Program-made: the position numbers and the translations under genes
Part shown: positions 51,801 through 63,627 of the stretch, in pieces
How the letters are laid out: each line of letters starts with the position of its first letter
Position numbering within the stretch: position 1 is the stretch's first letter
Origin: Trichoplax adhaerens
Taxonomy: Eukaryota; Placozoa; Uniplacotomia; Trichoplacea; Trichoplacidae
DNA: 64,000 nucleotides
Reading direction: 5' to 3'
Assembly: GCF_000150275.1 (NCBI RefSeq)
Contig: NW_002060959.1
Coordinates: forward strand, 874,172-938,171
Notes under the pieces: generated by a model
Database searches by the model: none
What the model was told of the DNA's origin: nothing
The model's input: only the letters and a program-made list of their open reading frames with translations

Positions 51801-54800
51801 GATCTTCATTCAGAGTAAATCGAGCTCTCATTGTACGTTGTACCGGGGACTACAACGAGAGAAAATATTTTCTCCTATTTTTAGTAGTCCCTGCTTGCAC
51901 TGGCAAATGTGGAACTCTTCTTTGAATCGTTTTTATACTTCGTGATGTCCTACTAGAAAGAATTAGATTATTTTACTAATATAATTACTGATATAATATG
52001 CTCAATCTGGCACGATAAATTTCTTTTCGTATTTGTAGGCGAACAATTTAAAAAAATTGAGGGATTAAACGTAAGTGATTGTCTGTGAACAGTAGTTGTA
52101 CGGATATAATTACAAGTTAATAATAGGAGTGTTACAGTTTCAGTGCGTAATAGCCCATGTTAATGACTAAAGAATCATGTAGAGTATATGTTGTATAGCA
52201 TAAACAAGAAAATTAATTATTGTAGTGTACTATAGATTAAATAATACCCTTTCGATGTTGATCATCTTCAGCGAAACACCCTTGAATTTTTATTGGATAG
52301 ATAGAATAGATATCTTAGCTTGCTTACTTGACTACGCGCAAAAAATAATTTTGCTATAAATGATGATCGATATAATACTGTATATATATATATTGGCAGG
52401 TACATACTAAAAACTTGCAAGATGTCCAAATTATTCAAAAAGTGAGATTTCCAGATGAATATTATAAGCAAGTAAGCTAAAATAGATTTGTTTAATGGCT
52501 GGATTACTCGGTTTTTTTACGCATTAATATCATCATCAAATGTGTATTATAGCAACTCACGCTAGTTATTACAACATCGAAATAAAACGTGTTGAAGCAA
52601 CAACACTTTGAACTTGCAGTCTTTTAAGAATTCCATTTTTTTTGTTATTTAAGACTACATGGACGAGGAAAGGCTATATGAGACTGAGATGGAAAATTGG
52701 CAATTTGTAGGTTTCTTACTTGCTAATTCATACATTAACTCACTGATACTTATCATTAAAATTGTAATTTTTTTAATATAACATCTTAATTAATGAATAC
52801 TTGAAAATGTTAATGGTTGGTATTTCTTTGATTTGGTATCTCTATAGAAATATAGACTTTGTCAATGTTCACCTATTTCATGATGCTAGCAATCTGACAG
52901 CATACGAGGAAGTAAGTTATTGCAGGAGTTACTGAGTTGCTGCTATCTTTCATATAGTAATTACAATTCTACTTCTGTAACTGTCATTGCGCGATCGGGA
53001 ATTATTCGTCATTTAAATATCATTTAATCATGGAAATTATCTACGTTATTGTTCTAGTCCCCTTCTACCTTTAGTTATAGTCGAAGGCGCGCCCTCGAAC
53101 AGATATTAAACGGGTATTTTAAATCATGTCAGATACGAAATTTTAGCGTTACTCGATAATGACTAATTTCTTGTGTAACTATTTTAGATTTGAAAGTGAT
53201 AATCTTCCGGATGCTCCTCTATTCATTTTCGGCGATTTCAATTTTAGACTTGATTTACGTTCCGTAGTTGACGTAAGCTAATTAATTAAAGCAAATGTTC
53301 ACATGTTTGTTTAAATCGACGAAATTTATTATATGATCTGTATCGTATTTAGATTTTATGTCCACCTGAGGAAGATCGCTACTCAAAGAAGAAAACGAAA
53401 GAAAAATTGGTATTTAGAGATGTTGATAACAGTGATGAGGTATGAAAATTTGCGTTTGTGGTTATTTTTCACAGATAGTCAATGCTGTTATAGTTACATT
53501 AATATTACTTGATACAGGCTGTCCTTACCATCGAAAAGAAAGTTTTTGATTATGGTGATCATAGTGTTTTTTATAAAAATAATGGAGAAAAGGTGAGCTG
53601 ATAGTTGCAAGTACTAATTATTGCAGCGGAGCTTATCAATCATCTTTAATTAACATTGCGATCGTAGTTCGATGTCATTTCTTTAATACAATGCACCATA
53701 ATGCATTGTAAATTATTATTCGCAGATGCGGGAATGTGATCGTGAAGCGGATTATTTCAAGGATAGACTATCAGAATGCCCTCGTAATTTTCCTCCAAGG
53801 TAATAGCTAACTTGTAATATTTTCTTAGCGTCCAAGCTGTAAGTGCAGTACTCAATATACATTTACTTTACCTCTTAAATTTACATTAATAGCTATCCTT
53901 ATTGCGAGGATGTTGCTGCCGGTACGACATATATGAAAACAAGGTTAGCGTCTTAAAAATGTTGTGTAAGTAATCGCTGACGGAGACTTGCTGCTAATGT
54001 CTGAAAATATTTCGGTACTCTTTAGATGTCCTGCATGGTGCGACAGGATACTCTTGAATAATGCCGCAGTACCCCTTGTAAAGGTTTGCATCATAAAATT
54101 AACTTTACTTCTTTTCTTTATTTAATCAGTGGCTCATGTAATTGGCTTGAATTATTTATTCTAGCATAACAGCAAGTCAACGTACACATATGATGTCATA
54201 GGTAAAGACGTTTGCATGGGCGATCATAAGGTAATTTACTTGATATTGTTTATACTTAATTTGGTATTATTACAATTTCGATGAGTAAATGGACACTCGC
54301 TCTATTGATCTATTTAGCCTGTCTGCCTTCACTTTAAGCTGCCCAGCGGTTGGCGAGATCCTAATAATGGTAGCAGCAACAACAACAGTAACCCAGGAGG
54401 TGAGATTTAAATACTATTTATAGCTAACTCTGTCTGTATTTGTTACTTTACTGTAGTCAAATCAATTAGTTGTCGGTACAATTAATGCATTCAATGCCAA
54501 AATGTTATTTAGCAGCAATTTCTAACTAATTTCGTTGAAGCAAGTATTTATTACTACTAGTAATGCATTAGCTTGAAAATCTCGTAATATTTAATGCTTC
54601 TAGCATGTCTTATAACCGTCTAACTTCATGCTCCACACAACCCTTCAATTGGTAATTGCTTTCATTCTTTCTTTTTAACTAATCGCTTGCAGACAGTTAA
54701 AGCTACTGCTATAACACTCTATAGTCTACTTGACTTCCTAGTTTGGTCGCCCATCAATCGTTTAAACTGTCTAGCAATGCATCTTGCAACTATAAGGCTG

Positions 54801-55912
54801 CTATAACATCAAGTAGTATACGCTAATAGGCTACCTGCAACGCTAACTATGGTCAACAATCGATTATTGACCATTGCGTTTCTTATTGAATGTTAATGGT
54901 TTCTTCATCTTCTTCCCAATTGGTATACGTGCCCACACTAGTTGCTATAGTAGCTTAGATTAGTCCGTGTAATAATATTTTTACTTACTATTTTATTTTT
55001 TGTACACGAGCTAAACTAACATCATTCGTGGCAATAAGTTATTTCTGCAATGGTAGCACGCGAAATCGTTTTAAATTCTTCTGTAATAAACCTGTCGCAG
55101 ACTGCACATATGCATATAAATAGATAGGAGGCCTTCTACGAAATTCTAAAAATTTTAATTAGTTAAGATTAGATTCGGATCACTTATTTAAATTTTACTG
55201 AACTCGACGATTAGCAGATCTTAGCTAAATTTAGAAATGTAAATAGATATAGATGAGAAATTCGGTCATCCTAAAACAATTTGCTAAAATTGTTAATGGT
55301 ATTTATGTAATCTGTCGATTAATTTATCATGCTTGTTTCTAATTAATGATATTCTACATATATTAAAATTCTATAGCATACGTTTAAGATTTTAACTATA
55401 TTCCTTTAGAGTGATTTATAAAATTTTCGCCCAAAGATGGTTTACTTATTACGTTAATAGTAATCTACGTAGATATAAAGTTTTGAATATCTTTATTGCG
55501 TTAAATTTTTAATAATTACATTATCGATGAACATGTGTGATTTAAATGTAACATTTCTGATTTTTGGTAGCGTAGGTATTTAAAGTAATACTATTGAATG
55601 ATATGGCATTAAAGTCTCTTATAAAATTGTAGCTTTTGTTGGATTTGACCAATCTCTGACTTCTTACTTAATGACCTATTAAATGTCCTCCCTTATTGTA
55701 TGTAGTAGCTTACGCTAACTAGAGCATCATATGCTAAGACAGTTACCCCTTCTAATCTTACTGCATTACAGTTTCATTAATGATTACTGAGCCACCCAGC
55801 CCTAAGGATTCCTACAATGTATGTATTAACCTGCTGATTTTTTCTATCGTACATTCACGTAGTATTGGCAGATGGTGATAATGAATGCTTAAACTGTTGT
55901 GTAATCTCATAA
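45890..55912 (+). CDS. INPP5A: INPP5A, type I inositol polyphosphate 5-phosphatase
   Basis: Membrane-anchored enzyme that removes the 5-phosphate of Ins(1,4,5)P3 and InsP4, ending calcium signals. Exons: 45890-45937, 47806-47847, 49127-49227, 51124-51211, 51545-51608, 52039-52070, 52400-52471, 52654-52706, 52848-52911, 53058-53113, 53188-53272, 53353-53439, 53518-53592, 53726-53799, 53893-53943, 54026-54083, 54165-54230, 54318-54399, 55872-55912. Phases agree throughout; product 412 residues, the same length as human. Starts MSILAVTANVGSIFED. Catalytic signatures are intact: AIHCQE, NVHLFHDASN, FGDFNFRLD (residues 221-229), CPAWCDRIL (332-340), GDHKP (369-373). The last exon adds a C-terminal CC-V-I-S, a CAAX box equivalent to human CCVVQ. 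If the donor at 54400 is not used, translation stops at 54410 with 402 residues and no CAAX. Introns 1 to 3 are 1.3-1.9 kb, most others 70-430 bp. Confidence 0.95.
46157..46198. repeat. GA-rich simple repeat
   Basis: Purine tract dominated by GAGA in intron 1 of INPP5A. Confidence 0.85.
51846..51891. repeat. Nested inverted repeat in INPP5A intron 5
   Basis: GGGACTAC (51846-51853) pairs with GTAGTCCC (51884-51891), and between them GAGAAAATATTTTCTC (51859-51874) is a perfect 16-bp palindrome. The arrangement can form a cruciform or an RNA hairpin with an internal hairpin. It could be a remnant of a small inverted-repeat element. Confidence 0.7.
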
Positions 55913-58750
55913 TGGATCGGCGTATATTTGGACTGCAACTCGGTCTTGTTAACGATATAAGTGCAGATAGCATCAATTGCAATTGCCCACCTTGAAATTA
56001 ATTCATTTCGACATTTAAAAGTTGATCTTCCATGTACTCGAATTTAACTGGTATGATGCTAGGACGGGAGCCGATATCGTTAACTCACACCTCGAAATTA
56101 TGGAAAAGGTGTAGAGGATGTTGCCGTGGTACCCTTGATCTAGATAAATTTGTATTGTTTTTGACTATAAATTTAAAAATTAACAACAGCATTGAGCGAT
56201 TTGAATTTGCGCTGAATTGATCTACCTTTCTAAGAAGACAATACAACTGGTTCTTGATTGTAAATGATTTGGTATTGATTTTATATTACTTAAAAATTGT
56301 AACACATTAGTGCTGTTATTTTTAATAGTCTGACAATTGCTTTTCATTCATGAAATAGAACGTTCGACCGTAAGCTATTTTACAACGAGACTAATTAACT
56401 ATCAAGAATACTTATATATTATAAATCATTCAACTTTTATATGTGAAATGAATATTTGATATACAGTTATTGATAATGAATGTTGTAAAATAATACAAAT
56501 TAACCATAACTATTTCCAAGGTAAGAGACAATATTGTCATACGTAATTAACATTATTGCTAGTCTTTTATGATGTAGATTATAAAGGCACTGTTTTATTT
56601 CATTACAATGTTTTTGTGCATGAAGAGGTGCAATGTTTACAGAATTCAAAAATGTATGCCATGATGAATTATTAGCTAAGTTACTCTAAGACACATTGCC
56701 TCGTTCAAACTTAGGATTAATATGAATTGTGTCACAAATTGCAGAGGTCATATTGATCGCTTTTACTATAATTATTTGCAAAAAAAATTAACATTTGTCT
56801 TTCACTGTTTTCTCGATTCTCTGCATAATTACATTTTTTTGTTTAACTGTTTGTATTCAGCAGTACAGGTTTTATCTAAGTTCAAATTTTTTAGTTCTAT
56901 TTTTTATCAGTATTCTTCCGTAGAGTTATAAGAAAAACAAATTTCAATTGTAGGAATTTTCTATGTTGTGACTCCTGAGATTATACTGGAGTTAATTTGT
57001 ATTTTACCAAAAATAAGGCATGGTGTATGGGAAAAGAACCTGCGTCGTTATTGATATACGCGTAGGTCACTGAGTGTTTAACTGATTGCTTTTTCCTCAC
57101 ATAGTTATCAATCACGAAATTGTTTCACTTTTGCATCTTTTTTAAATTTCAAATTACCGAAAGAAGAAAATTCTTTATATAATGGTATTAAACAATCTCA
57201 AATTACCTGATGAAATTTTTCTGTTGTTTTAATATTTCCATTTCAATCCTAAAACGAATATTTCAATATTATTTGGCAACACTTTTAGTATTGCATATTT
57301 GTATGTATTAATGTGAAGATAGAGAAAATTCTAAGTCAATAAACGCTACGTGTGACATGGACTCCTACCAGGGGTCGTACGCACACCATCGATGAAACAA
57401 TAATTGTGCTTATGATGATAATCTATATTGTACGATCTACTTGATAGTATCAATAAATACTGAAATTGTTTTAATTTTTACTTGACTGTGAATTGAACTA
57501 CAACAGATAAATTAGAATGTCTTTTTCTATTATACTCTTATACCAGACTGAAATGGTAGCCTTTCCACTAAATACCATCTATGTGCGGTGGCAATCACAT
57601 TCAATAACAGTACTGTATATCCGTAGGTATACATTTTACTAATCCACAAAGTAGCCTTTATGGTTGCTTTGCTTCAGATGAAATGGAAAAATGTTAGAAC
57701 TCAAGGAAAAACTAGGAATTGTGGCTTTGCAGCTGAATACTTTAGTTGAAGTAATGTAAATGGACAGCTTCGGTTTGGTCTCTTGTTCTATAGCTTTATA
57801 CTAACAGCTACGCACGTACAATGACTTCAAACAAGCGAAAAAGTATCGAATAATTACTATCCAGTTTAACGGAAGCCGTAATGCTGTGAATATCAAGATA
57901 TAATGTGCTTAAGTATTTTCAACGCAGGATGAACATAACATACATGTATATATGCGTTTTTATGCAGATTCCTATTATTACGTTTACTGTAATTAAATGA
58001 ATAAGAGTAACCTCGGCGTTTACATAACTGCTAGTAAAAGGCGAGTTATGATATTGAAATTTTTGAAAATATCTAGCACAGAAATTACAGTAAACCAAAT
58101 TAACCCATATTTAAGATTAAATGGCAATTGCAACTATGATTACAGTCGCAGGCCGTTTATTATATAGACAATATTTTACAATTGACTTTATACCTATATA
58201 AGTTGTAAAAGCACCGATAATATAGAATTTAAATTTTACCGAATTATACTTATAGCACAAACGCACTGTAAACTTGCATGATAGAAGTGCACCAATGAAA
58301 TCAACCAGGTATCAGGCAGTGGAAGTGCAATTAACATTTGCACTTCGTAAAACACCTATGCTATAACATCCACTATCATCAATAAAATTAAATATATGCA
58401 ACAACAAGTACAATGTCAATATCTTTCACGTATGCAGATTGCAATAACGTTTCATAAAATCATATACAGTACAAAGCATTTCATAAATGATCTTATTTAT
58501 CGATTTAATAATTTCTTCGATTACTGTGTATTTCTGTAATATTCTACCATAATTTGGCTAGCATACTAAATAATGTAACCTTCAATATGTTAGCGTTCGT
58601 TATAGATGAATATGTAATGATAACATAAACTACCTTTGTTAGCATAAAAATAAAAATCTGACTGTTCATTTTCATTAAAGATTCGTAAAATGTACTGATA
58701 AATAATATAACCGTGCGTACGCGTATCGTTAGATCATTATAATTATACTA
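55913..58750. other. Intergenic between convergent INPP5A and STX18
   Basis: About 2.8 kb of AT-rich DNA. No gene supported. AATAAA-type signals occur on both strands (for example near 57335 and 57450 on plus). Short frames at 56032-56220 and 56722-56931 look like chance. Confidence 0.45.
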
Positions 58751-61700
58751 TTAACTAAACCAGTCAAGTAAAATTAGAGACAATGAGCACATCATTAAAA
58801 ATAGCAAGATCCATACACGAAAACCAGCATTATTTTTGATTGCCTGTAAAGAAATAATAGCAATTAGGTCAGTAAACAATGCAAAAAAGGGCAATTCCAA
58901 CTGTTTAGAAATGATTATCGTATAGTGTATGCTTACTAAAAGATGGTGTACATATTTAAGATTTTAATAAAAAATAAAAAATAATGCTATTACATATTCT
59001 GCTTATTCTGTAATACGTACTAATAATTAATACTACAACTTGATTGTCTAATGGCATTATGCAGTACGCTCATGTAAAAAGTTTTAAAATAATTTTGCAA
59101 ATGGTAATCGTGATATATGTATACGACTAAGGAATAGTTAACGCATGCTTGTCAAAAGTATTCCTGTCGATAATCCACAGTACAGTCTATTTAGTCTAAA
59201 TCTATAGGATTTGTCGCTTTTACATTACACTTTTACGATAAGAATACTATCGATAACAATAACCTCTCGAATCTCTTCATTGCCTTCTTTGATATTTTCC
59301 GTTGTATCCACCATTTTATCGGAAATATTTTCAATTTGTTTGCTCTAAAAATATTAGTGAATGCATAATGAAATTAAATTTTCGTTAAGAAATAACATTT
59401 GATCAGTATATCAACATTGATCGAGTGCAATAGTAACCTGTTCCAAAGTTTTCTCAGCAAATAAATTTTGTAACTTTGATATCTCAACTACACTTTCCTC
59501 AACTCTCCTAAAGGTCATTTCACGAATAAGTTAATTTAAAGCGACAATAATACACTATTTGCCTGAAACAAATGGATAGGCATAGCGATTAACCTTATTT
59601 CGTCGACCATTGAGCCCATTTCTTCGAATATTCTCTTATTTTCTTCCATTAACTGAAAGTGTAATAACAGCTAGTGTCATTTAATCCTTGAGCTAACATT
59701 ATTGAAATTAATCACCCCAAAATTTATACCTGAATCCTTTCTGCATCATTTAATTCTTCGTCAGAATCTTCGTCTGGATGCAGCGATTCAACTTTGATTT
59801 TATATCGCAGAAAAAAGCAGAATGGTATTGTAGATCAAACCATATAAAAAATGCAAGCAAAATTTATAATAGCAATAAATCTAGCTATAATTCTCACAAT
59901 CAGTTTTTAATTGGGCAATGTGTTCTGTGTTCCTTTGCGAATCCACACCTAGTCGTCCTCTATTTCAATGTAAGCACAGATTTTAAGAGAGAATTGTGTT
60001 CACTAATTTATAACTTGATATATAGGCAATAGATTAGCCGAGATTCAATAAATTTTCTTCTAAATTAAGAAACTTACAATTTCTTTTTATCTCCAAGGCG
60101 TTGTGTTCTGGTATTTTTCAAATCATTAAAATTTTTCGACACATCTATATTAATAGAGTAAGGGTGTATTTCAGTTTATTAGAATATATCAACATACCAG
60201 AAGTGCAATTGTGATTACTATAGGGTAGATTAATAGTAATACCTTTAAAATATTTTTCAACCAATGCTAACACATTTTGACGGTGCATGGAATTTTGGGC
60301 ATCGAGTTTATTTTGATTGACTGTAGGTTATAGGCATATAACAGCATCGTCAATCATCATACAAGTATTTTAATATGGTAAAATATTTAAAACATTGAGC
60401 TTGTTTATAACATTTTAGCGACTTTGGTGTAAAGTACGTTCAAGATGTCATGGTTCAATATTCAATGTATTAACCAACAATTATTATTATCTTCAATGGC
60501 TACAGGTGTATTAGTTATCGTACGTACCTTCTGATCGAAGTAAGGTGATACTATTACTGCAATTAATCATTAATTTTTGTGTTTCAGCAACAACATGATC
60601 AAATTTGTGGTCATGATAAGACGATGAATCCGTAACCAGTTGGCTATAATGACAATCGAAGTCAAGAAAAAAGATTAAAAACTTAAGAATCAACATCAAT
60701 CCTCTATACAACTCCTTACAATATATACATATGCGTTTACAAAGCTGTTACTCAAACTGGAATGCTCTAATAAAAGGATTTCTCAGCATGCAGTTGCACT
60801 ATTTAGTATTAACTCTCAAGTTGGATGGTTTTTGACTGAGAATCAACATAACCAATTATTCTTGTAAACACCCTCAACACGAAAAATCAGCTAGATAGCA
60901 TGATTTATTCGATACATTCATTCTCCACGGTCTGTCTATCATCATGTAATACTAATAAGTTAACATGATCACGCATTGGACACTATTTCCATGCTGTTAC
61001 TTATTTATCATTCCCTTTACACGATAACGACAAGAGAGTAATGATTAATTAGAAGTATCATTACGGGATTCAATCCTGACTGAGGCTAAAGCTATTCCTA
61101 ACCGATTACAGTATACCGTTCATCCTTTCAATTACTACCAATTTGATCAGCATTTATCTACAGTGTCCTTTCTAATTTATATTGGAAGAATAATCATTAC
61201 ATCACTTTCAAATTACAATATTTTTATGATTTGCTAAATGTTTCATTTAGTAATCGTGCTACTTAAATATTATCGTTTAATGCAAGGAATCAATCTAGCG
61301 AATAAGTCTACCGTACTATCGAAGAGAAGGAATATCGAAAGCGTTCTCACCTTGACATACTTAGGAATTCAGTTTTATAATTAGCCAAAAAGTCGCTTAA
61401 TTTCGATATATTAGCAATCTAAAAGCAAGCATAATCGTTGAGTAAGATGATTTACAATATGTCACGATTGCTATCAAGATACTGGAAGATCACTCTCTCT
61501 AATTACGATTCAATTCTAGACTGAATCATAGTGAATTCAAGATCCACACACAGACAAAAAAGAAATATTAGATCCAATCCATTATATCATTCTAAATAGA
61601 TTGAACACCATAATTATCACATCGTAAGTGATCGCTCCATCAGCGTTGCATCAATAAGGCACTCCATCGAGCAAAATTTTTTGATCATCAACACGTCCAC

Positions 61701-62185
61701 TAATTTACTGGTTGCAATGCCATTTCAACCATCCTTTACACTTTCAATAAGTTACTAATTACAATAGAGCTTTCAGCTATCATCCAAGCTCCAGTTGAAC
61801 ACGAATAAATAATATTCAAGAAGTAGCGTAGCGTAATACAGGCTCATCTGTTAGATGCTTCAATTTATTTTCAATAATTAGGATTTAATGGATCATCTTA
61901 TTCCTACCCTAGTTTACTATACCATGTACATATACTATAATTATCGTTTGATGGTAAGGACAAAATCGAATAATAATTTGGCATGGATCACAAGGTGTCC
62001 AAATAATCTAGAGTGGATGTCAAAGATGCGATGAAACTCACCAAGCCTTTAGCTCGTTTCGAAAATTCACAAATTTTCTTCTCTCTTGGCAAGATATTCC
62101 TGGAATAGTCACCTTCCAGGCCTAACGCTTTACTTCGTATTCGAGCAGTCTTGACACTGGCGTGGAATAACTGCGTTAAATCCAT
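58751..62185 (-). CDS. STX18: Syntaxin-18, ER Qa-SNARE
   Basis: ER t-SNARE that receives COPI vesicles (works with the NRZ tether, SEC22B, BNIP1 and USE1). Minus-strand exons: 62185-62042, 61418-61351, 60643-60528, 60320-60243, 60144-60078, 59959-59949, 59791-59730, 59652-59594, 59507-59438, 59344-59264, 58843-58751; 282 residues, phases consistent (human 335). Starts [22 protein letters not shown], matching the family N-terminus that binds SLY1. SNARE motif: [23 protein letters not shown] then [11 protein letters not shown]; the zero-layer Gln is the last codon of exon 59507-59438. [26 protein letters not shown] and a C-terminal membrane anchor ending LILLDWFS are nearly identical to vertebrates. 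The acidic linker ([10 protein letters not shown]) is shorter than in human. Exon 2's donor was chosen by phase. The 11-nt exon is inferred because no other way of joining its neighbours keeps the frame. Confidence 0.93.
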
Positions 62186-62258
62186 TGCTGATCGCTACTT
62201 GACAGGCCAATGTTGACAAAATTCTTTACGCTTCCAACCAAGGCTGCAAAGATCAGCT
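62186..62258. promoter_or_regulatory. 73-bp bidirectional promoter interval
   Basis: Only 73 bp separate the STX18 start codon (minus) from the start codon of the small plus-strand gene. It contains a CCAAT box (GGCCAATG, CCAAT at 62207-62211). Both genes probably share this promoter, with very short 5' UTRs or start sites inside the neighbour. Confidence 0.45.
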
Positions 62259-62971
62259 ATGGCTGTTCTAGAGCTATTTGGATATGCAGTATTTGCCGTC
62301 AAAGTTGCCAAGGTTTCTTTTTGATACTGTACATACTATACTGTTTGAAAATAGTCATTCATGACTATACGGTAGAGTCAATTCGATAGACTGATTGGGC
62401 ATAATCTAGCGGTGTCAGCATCTGGAACTGGTAGAAAAAATCGATGGTAGTAATGATACTTAAACACTCTCTTGTAATATACTATATACTATGGATATGA
62501 GATGAAAGAAGTGGAAATAATCATCTATAGTAGTAATTTAATATGGCTGCTAGCTTTTTCGTCCTTGTTGCAGACGATTAATTCGCTCTATCTCTTGTCA
62601 CTAAGGTATTTTACACGAGTGATTAATAGCACTAACTGCTGATAGCTATTCATTTCCCTATAGCGATTTGAAACGAAAGTTGTGCACATCCCAATTGAAC
62701 TAGAATCTCCACCATCACTTCTAGCATCCAACAGTAATATACATTTATTATACAGTAGGCCAGTGCTAGTCCTGTACGGCACTGTAGCATGGTTACTATG
62801 GTACAAGACTAAGAGAACATCGCTATCGTCTATCCTTGACTACAGCCAGCTCTCATATTGACTCAAGTCAATAATGTACTTTGTGTCCAAATGACATACT
62901 TAAGCCACTACACGATGCTATTTAGCTTGAGTATTTTCCGCAAGGCCACAGGCGAGTTGGCCAAGTACTAA
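62259..62971 (+). CDS. Small hydrophobic protein, 58 residues, unidentified
   Basis: Four exons predicted from splice signals: 62259-62312, 62574-62605, 62756-62800, 62926-62971, phases 0/2/2, ending in TAA. The translation starts MAVLELFGYAVFAVKVAK, continues TINSLYLLSL, then RPVLVLYGTVAWLLC, and ends SIFRKATGELAKY. It is strongly hydrophobic with one clear membrane segment in the middle and basic residues near both ends. Length and pattern are like small mitochondrial or ER membrane subunits; there is a faint resemblance to the 58-residue ATP-synthase subunit DAPIT (NS..L..R..VL..YG), too weak to name it. Exon 3 can start at 62756 or 3 bases later (CAGTAG tandem acceptor). It is divergent from STX18 (73 bp) and its stop lies 45 bp before the NOP16 start codon. 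Short, so the model could be partly wrong. Confidence 0.5.
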
Positions 62972-63016
62972 ATCATAACTTGCGTGCATCTACTCTTAAT
63001 TACTTGCAACGCCGGC

Positions 63017-63627
63017 ATGGCTGGAGTCCGTAGGAAGAAGACACAACGTAACAAACGCCCCAATTCAACGGCACCTGGACGTGTATTAAAACGGAAAGCA
63101 GCTAAAGTGACGATCAGCAAGTAAATAGCAATAGCTTTCACTTCTCCTAATTGCTAGTGAGATTGCTACTTGTATATGCACCTCTGCTACTCTACTGTTG
63201 AAGAAGCTGTAGTTAGGATTAAACCCATGCATAGCTAAACTCTGTACAGTATATTGCATGCAGTTCTCTCTTTGCTAGTTTATTTCGCATATACTTCAAG
63301 TTCTAGTACGACTTGAAGTCCAAACTTTTTTTAAAAATACATGCTGTCAAAGGATGAGCGTTCTTGCTCGATTTCAAAGTTAGTTTGCAGCACGTTGTTC
63401 GATTCAAGCCTGTACAGTATTCAAAACTACTATAGCACCACAATTGGAGCAAGCTTGTTATGGACGAGTATAGTATCTTGTAGTTACCTTTGCCAATTGA
63501 ACTAAGTATCTCTTCTATATTGATTAGCAATACGATCAAGAAAAATTGGAATAAGAAGAAAACATTACGGGAAAATTTTTCAAGCATTGGATTAGCTATA
63601 AACTCCAACAAAGCAATTAAAATTCGA
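63017..63627 (+). CDS. NOP16: NOP16 nucleolar protein, 5' part (runs off the window)
   Basis: Family with a role in 60S ribosomal subunit biogenesis in the nucleolus. Two exons visible: 63017-63120 and 63528-63627, joined in phase 2, giving 68 residues and ending at a GTATGT donor. Exon 1 starts MAGVRRKKTQRNKR and is a basic nucleolar-type N-terminus. Exon 2 encodes NTIKKNWNKKKTLRENFSSIG then LAINSNKAIKIR, matching the family's conserved block (I..AWD..K....NL..MGLA.DPN). Human NOP16 is 178 residues, so more than half the protein lies right of the window or in exons of the last 370 bp that I cannot see. Identification rests mainly on exon 2. Confidence 0.78.

Noticed and set aside
54318-54410. 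INPP5A ending at the in-frame stop at 54410
   Set aside because: A good donor at 54400 and a phase-matched exon at 55872-55912 give the conserved CAAX ending and the human length, so this stop is kept only as an alternative form.
60900-60955. Extra STX18 exon encoding [11 protein letters not shown]
   Set aside because: It would fit the alignment in length but cannot be spliced in frame with its neighbours.
61361-61418. STX18 exon 2 ending at the GTATGT donor (61360)
   Set aside because: That phase cannot join the next exon; the donor 10 bases further (GTGAGA) keeps the frame.
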